DNA from: Alphaproteobacteria bacterium
Lineage (GTDB): Bacteria > Pseudomonadota > Alphaproteobacteria > RF32 > CAG-239
Direction: 5' to 3'
Length of the DNA: 6,889 nt
Assembly: GCA_017452115.1 (NCBI GenBank)
Contig: JAFTNB010000213.1
Location: forward strand, 1-6,889
Shown here piece after piece: positions 5,469 through 6,889 of the stretch. The notes under the pieces are model-generated. The model worked only from the letters and a program-made list of their open reading frames with translations. It was not told the origin of the DNA and made no database searches. A program made the translations under genes and the position numbers. Numbering within the stretch: the first letter of the stretch is position 1; each line of letters starts with the position of its first letter.

Positions 5469-5480
5469 ACATCTGCTACC

Positions 5481-5516
5481 AAAAATGCCATAGAATAAAT
5501 TATTTCTATGGCATTT
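5481..5516 (-). terminator. Intrinsic terminator of the hydrolase gene
   Basis: A perfect 13-bp stem pairs 5483-5495 with 5504-5516 around an 8-base loop. On the minus strand it ends in five T (5481-5485). It lies 24 bases after the hydrolase stop codon, directly beside the terC terminator. Confidence 0.85.
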
Positions 5517-5540
5517 AATTTATCATAAATTCAGAACATT

Positions 5541-6347
5541 CTATTCTTCGTCATCATCAGCTAAAAAATCATCATCAGCTTCATTTATCAATTCATCTTC
5601 ATCATCAATAATATCTCCGTTTGTTTCATCATTAAGCAACAATGTATCTTGTTCATTCATAATTTCACTTTTCTTACGACGCCCTCTACGCTTTCTTTGC
5701 GGTGATTTTTTCTTCATCGCATCAATCACATAATGTCCAACGATTTTATATAAATCCACCAAATGCCCGTTAAACATATGATCACCTTCTTCAATCATAG
5801 CAAAATCCACATCAACATTGCGCTGCTGATTAAGCCGTTTTGCCATAGAAGCAACACTGGACGGATTAACAATTTCATCCTTTCCGCCTTGAATAACCAA
5901 ACCGGATGTCGGACAAGGAGCCAGAAAAGAAAAATCTTTTTCATTAGCAGGAGGAGAAATTGCAATAAAATTATTAATATCAGGTCTACGCATTAATAAC
6001 TGTAATCCAATCCACGCACCAAAAGAATAACCTGCTACCCAACACTGTCTGGCTTCCGGATTCACAGATTGCAACCAATCAAGAGCCACTGTTGCATCAG
6101 ATAATTCCCCCGGACCATCTTCAAACTGCCCTTGAGAGCGGCCTACACTACGAAAATTAAAACGCAACACCGAGAACCCAAGCTTTTGAAAACAACTAAA
6201 CAAAGTATAAACAACTTTATTATTCATTGTTCCGCCATATTGTGGATGCGGATGCAAAATTAAAGCTACCGGAGCTCCGGGAATATCACTCTGATGATAA
6301 CGCCCTTCAAGTCTTCCGGCATGTCCATTAAATAAAACCTCTGTCAT
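5541..6347 (-). CDS. Alpha/beta hydrolase (COG2945-like) with charged C-terminal tail
   Basis: Encodes 268 residues from ATG at 6347; AGGTT lies about 8 bases upstream. Residues 1-212 are a complete small alpha/beta hydrolase. Visible are H32-P-H-P-Q-Y-G-G-T-M-N-N-K after the first strand (oxyanion region), the nucleophile elbow G106-Y-S108-F-G110, the acid D157 in Q153-G-G-K-D, and the catalytic histidine in E187-G-D-H190-M-F. The closest described group is COG2945-type hydrolases, often annotated as dienelactone-hydrolase-like or peptidase-S15-like; the natural substrate is unknown. There is no signal peptide, so it is cytosolic. After the fold comes a basic stretch (212-226, mostly Lys and Arg) and then a strongly acidic tail to the end (about 247-268), likely disordered and not part of catalysis. 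It ends at its own terminator and faces cysE divergently. Confidence 0.9.
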   Translation of the reverse strand: MTEVLFNGHAGRLEGRYHQSDIPGAPVALILHPHPQYGGTMNNKVVYTLFSCFQKLGFSVLRFNFRSVGRSQGQFEDGPGELSDATVALDWLQSVNPEARQCWVAGYSFGAWIGLQLLMRRPDINNFIAISPPANEKDFSFLAPCPTSGLVIQGGKDEIVNPSSVASMAKRLNQQRNVDVDFAMIEEGDHMFNGHLVDLYKIVGHYVIDAMKKKSPQRKRRGRRKKSEIMNEQDTLLLNDETNGDIIDDEDELINEADDDFLADDDEE

Positions 6348-6377
6348 TTTTTTAACCTAAATTTAGTAACATTATTA

Positions 6378-6391
6378 TTATAATATTATAA
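6378..6391. promoter_or_regulatory. 14-bp palindrome carrying a TATAAT box on each strand
   Basis: Bases 6378-6391 read the same on both strands and contain TATAAT at 6379-6384 (plus) and at 6385-6390 (minus). They lie in the 87-bp gap between the divergent hydrolase and cysE genes, so they may supply the -10 boxes of both. No convincing -35 box is seen for either direction. Confidence 0.4.
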
Positions 6392-6434
6392 AAAGTTTAT
6401 ATAAATTCTTAATTTTTAGGGAAGATAACACAAA

Positions 6435-6889
6435 ATGGAAACAAAATACAAGAAATTTCTGCAAGACATAGATGCAGCAGTAACTCGAGATCCCGCTACC
6501 CATAATCGTGCGGAAGCATTACTATGCTGTTCCGGTACTCAAGCAATCATCTTGTATCGCCTTAACCATTTTCTTTGGCAAAAAAATTTTCATGTTCTTG
6601 CTCGATTCCTTTCACAATTTGCGCGTTTTTTAACCGGAATTGAAATTCATCCGGGCGCAAAAATCGGCACTGGCTTTTTTATTGACCACGGAGCTGGTGT
6701 AGTCATCGGAGAAACTGCAGAAATTGGTAATAATGTAACTATATATCATGGGGTTACCTTAGGAGGGACATCCCCTTTCAACACCAAAAATAAAAACACA
6801 TACAAACGCCATCCTACTGTTGGAAATAACGTTATTATTGGTTCCGGAGCTCAAATACTAGGTCCTATAACTATCGGCAATAATGCTAA
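6435..6889 (+). CDS. cysE: Serine O-acetyltransferase, 3' end outside window
   Basis: The first 151 codons are present and open to the window edge. The enzyme transfers acetyl from acetyl-CoA to L-serine, giving O-acetylserine for cysteine synthesis by CysK in the cytoplasm. The N-terminal helical part is short (about 1-68), as in the EpsC-type enzymes rather than the longer E. coli form. The left-handed beta helix of hexapeptide repeats starts at about 70. Key motifs are I69-E-I-H-P-G-A-K, I83-D-H85-G with the catalytic histidine, V90-I-G-E-T-A-E-I-G and H105-G-V-T-L-G-G. The loop between G-G-T and K-R-H-P (about 112-124) is some six residues longer than in Bacillus CysE. The start at 6435 has a purine-rich AGGGAAGA some ten bases upstream. 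The regulatory C-terminal tail bound by CysK and used for cysteine feedback is not visible here. Confidence 0.93.
   Translation, partial: METKYKKFLQDIDAAVTRDPATHNRAEALLCCSGTQAIILYRLNHFLWQKNFHVLARFLSQFARFLTGIEIHPGAKIGTGFFIDHGAGVVIGETAEIGNNVTIYHGVTLGGTSPFNTKNKNTYKRHPTVGNNVIIGSGAQILGPITIGNNA

Noticed and set aside
5763..5996. 77-codon open frame on the plus strand
   Set aside because: Antisense to the catalytic region of the hydrolase.

Overview
The window is strongly AT-rich and carries compact bacterial genes with short gaps, Shine-Dalgarno sites and intrinsic terminators. The elongator tRNA-Met most resembles the alphaproteobacterial type. Together with the short EpsC-type CysE and an alphaproteobacterial-looking COG2945 hydrolase, it suggests a low-GC, probably host-associated or uncultured alphaproteobacterium. 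That placement is inference from sequence feel; no rRNA or marker protein is present. No insertion sequence, integrase, CRISPR array or phage structural gene is visible.

Layout. Positions 1-842 (+): a 58-residue coiled-coil protein with a histidine in four successive heptads, then an unrecognised 168-residue protein, ending at a hairpin that can terminate transcription from both sides (857-889). Positions 937-1807 (-): an overlapping gene pair, an ImmA/IrrE-type zinc protease followed by a small two-helix membrane protein. Positions 1912-2067 (-): tRNA-Met(CAT) with its own consensus-like promoter and terminator. Positions 2105-3713 (-): a tightly packed three-gene operon coding for an unrecognised helical cytosolic protein, a CPHC thioredoxin-fold lipoprotein, and a regulator made of two fused ArsR-type winged-helix domains. 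An AT-rich perfect inverted repeat overlaps its promoter. Positions 3880-5430 (+): a marC-terC pair of membrane protein genes ending at a strong terminator. Positions 5541-6347 (-): an alpha/beta hydrolase with a basic-then-acidic C-terminal tail and its own terminator. Positions 6435-6889 (+): the first 151 codons of serine acetyltransferase cysE, cut by the window edge.

How the genes may work together. The strongest candidate for an undescribed system is the 2105-3713 operon: stop codons overlap the next gene's ribosome binding site or start, so an envelope thiol protein, a cytosolic partner and a regulator are made together, most simply read as a self-regulated thiol or metal stress unit. 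The marC-terC pair diverges from it and TerC relatives move manganese, so a metal or redox theme across the shared 167-bp intergenic region is possible but unproven. The protease and membrane protein pair is a second candidate, because the usual Xre-type repressor partner of ImmA is absent. The histidine-core coiled coil at the left edge is the most unusual single protein.
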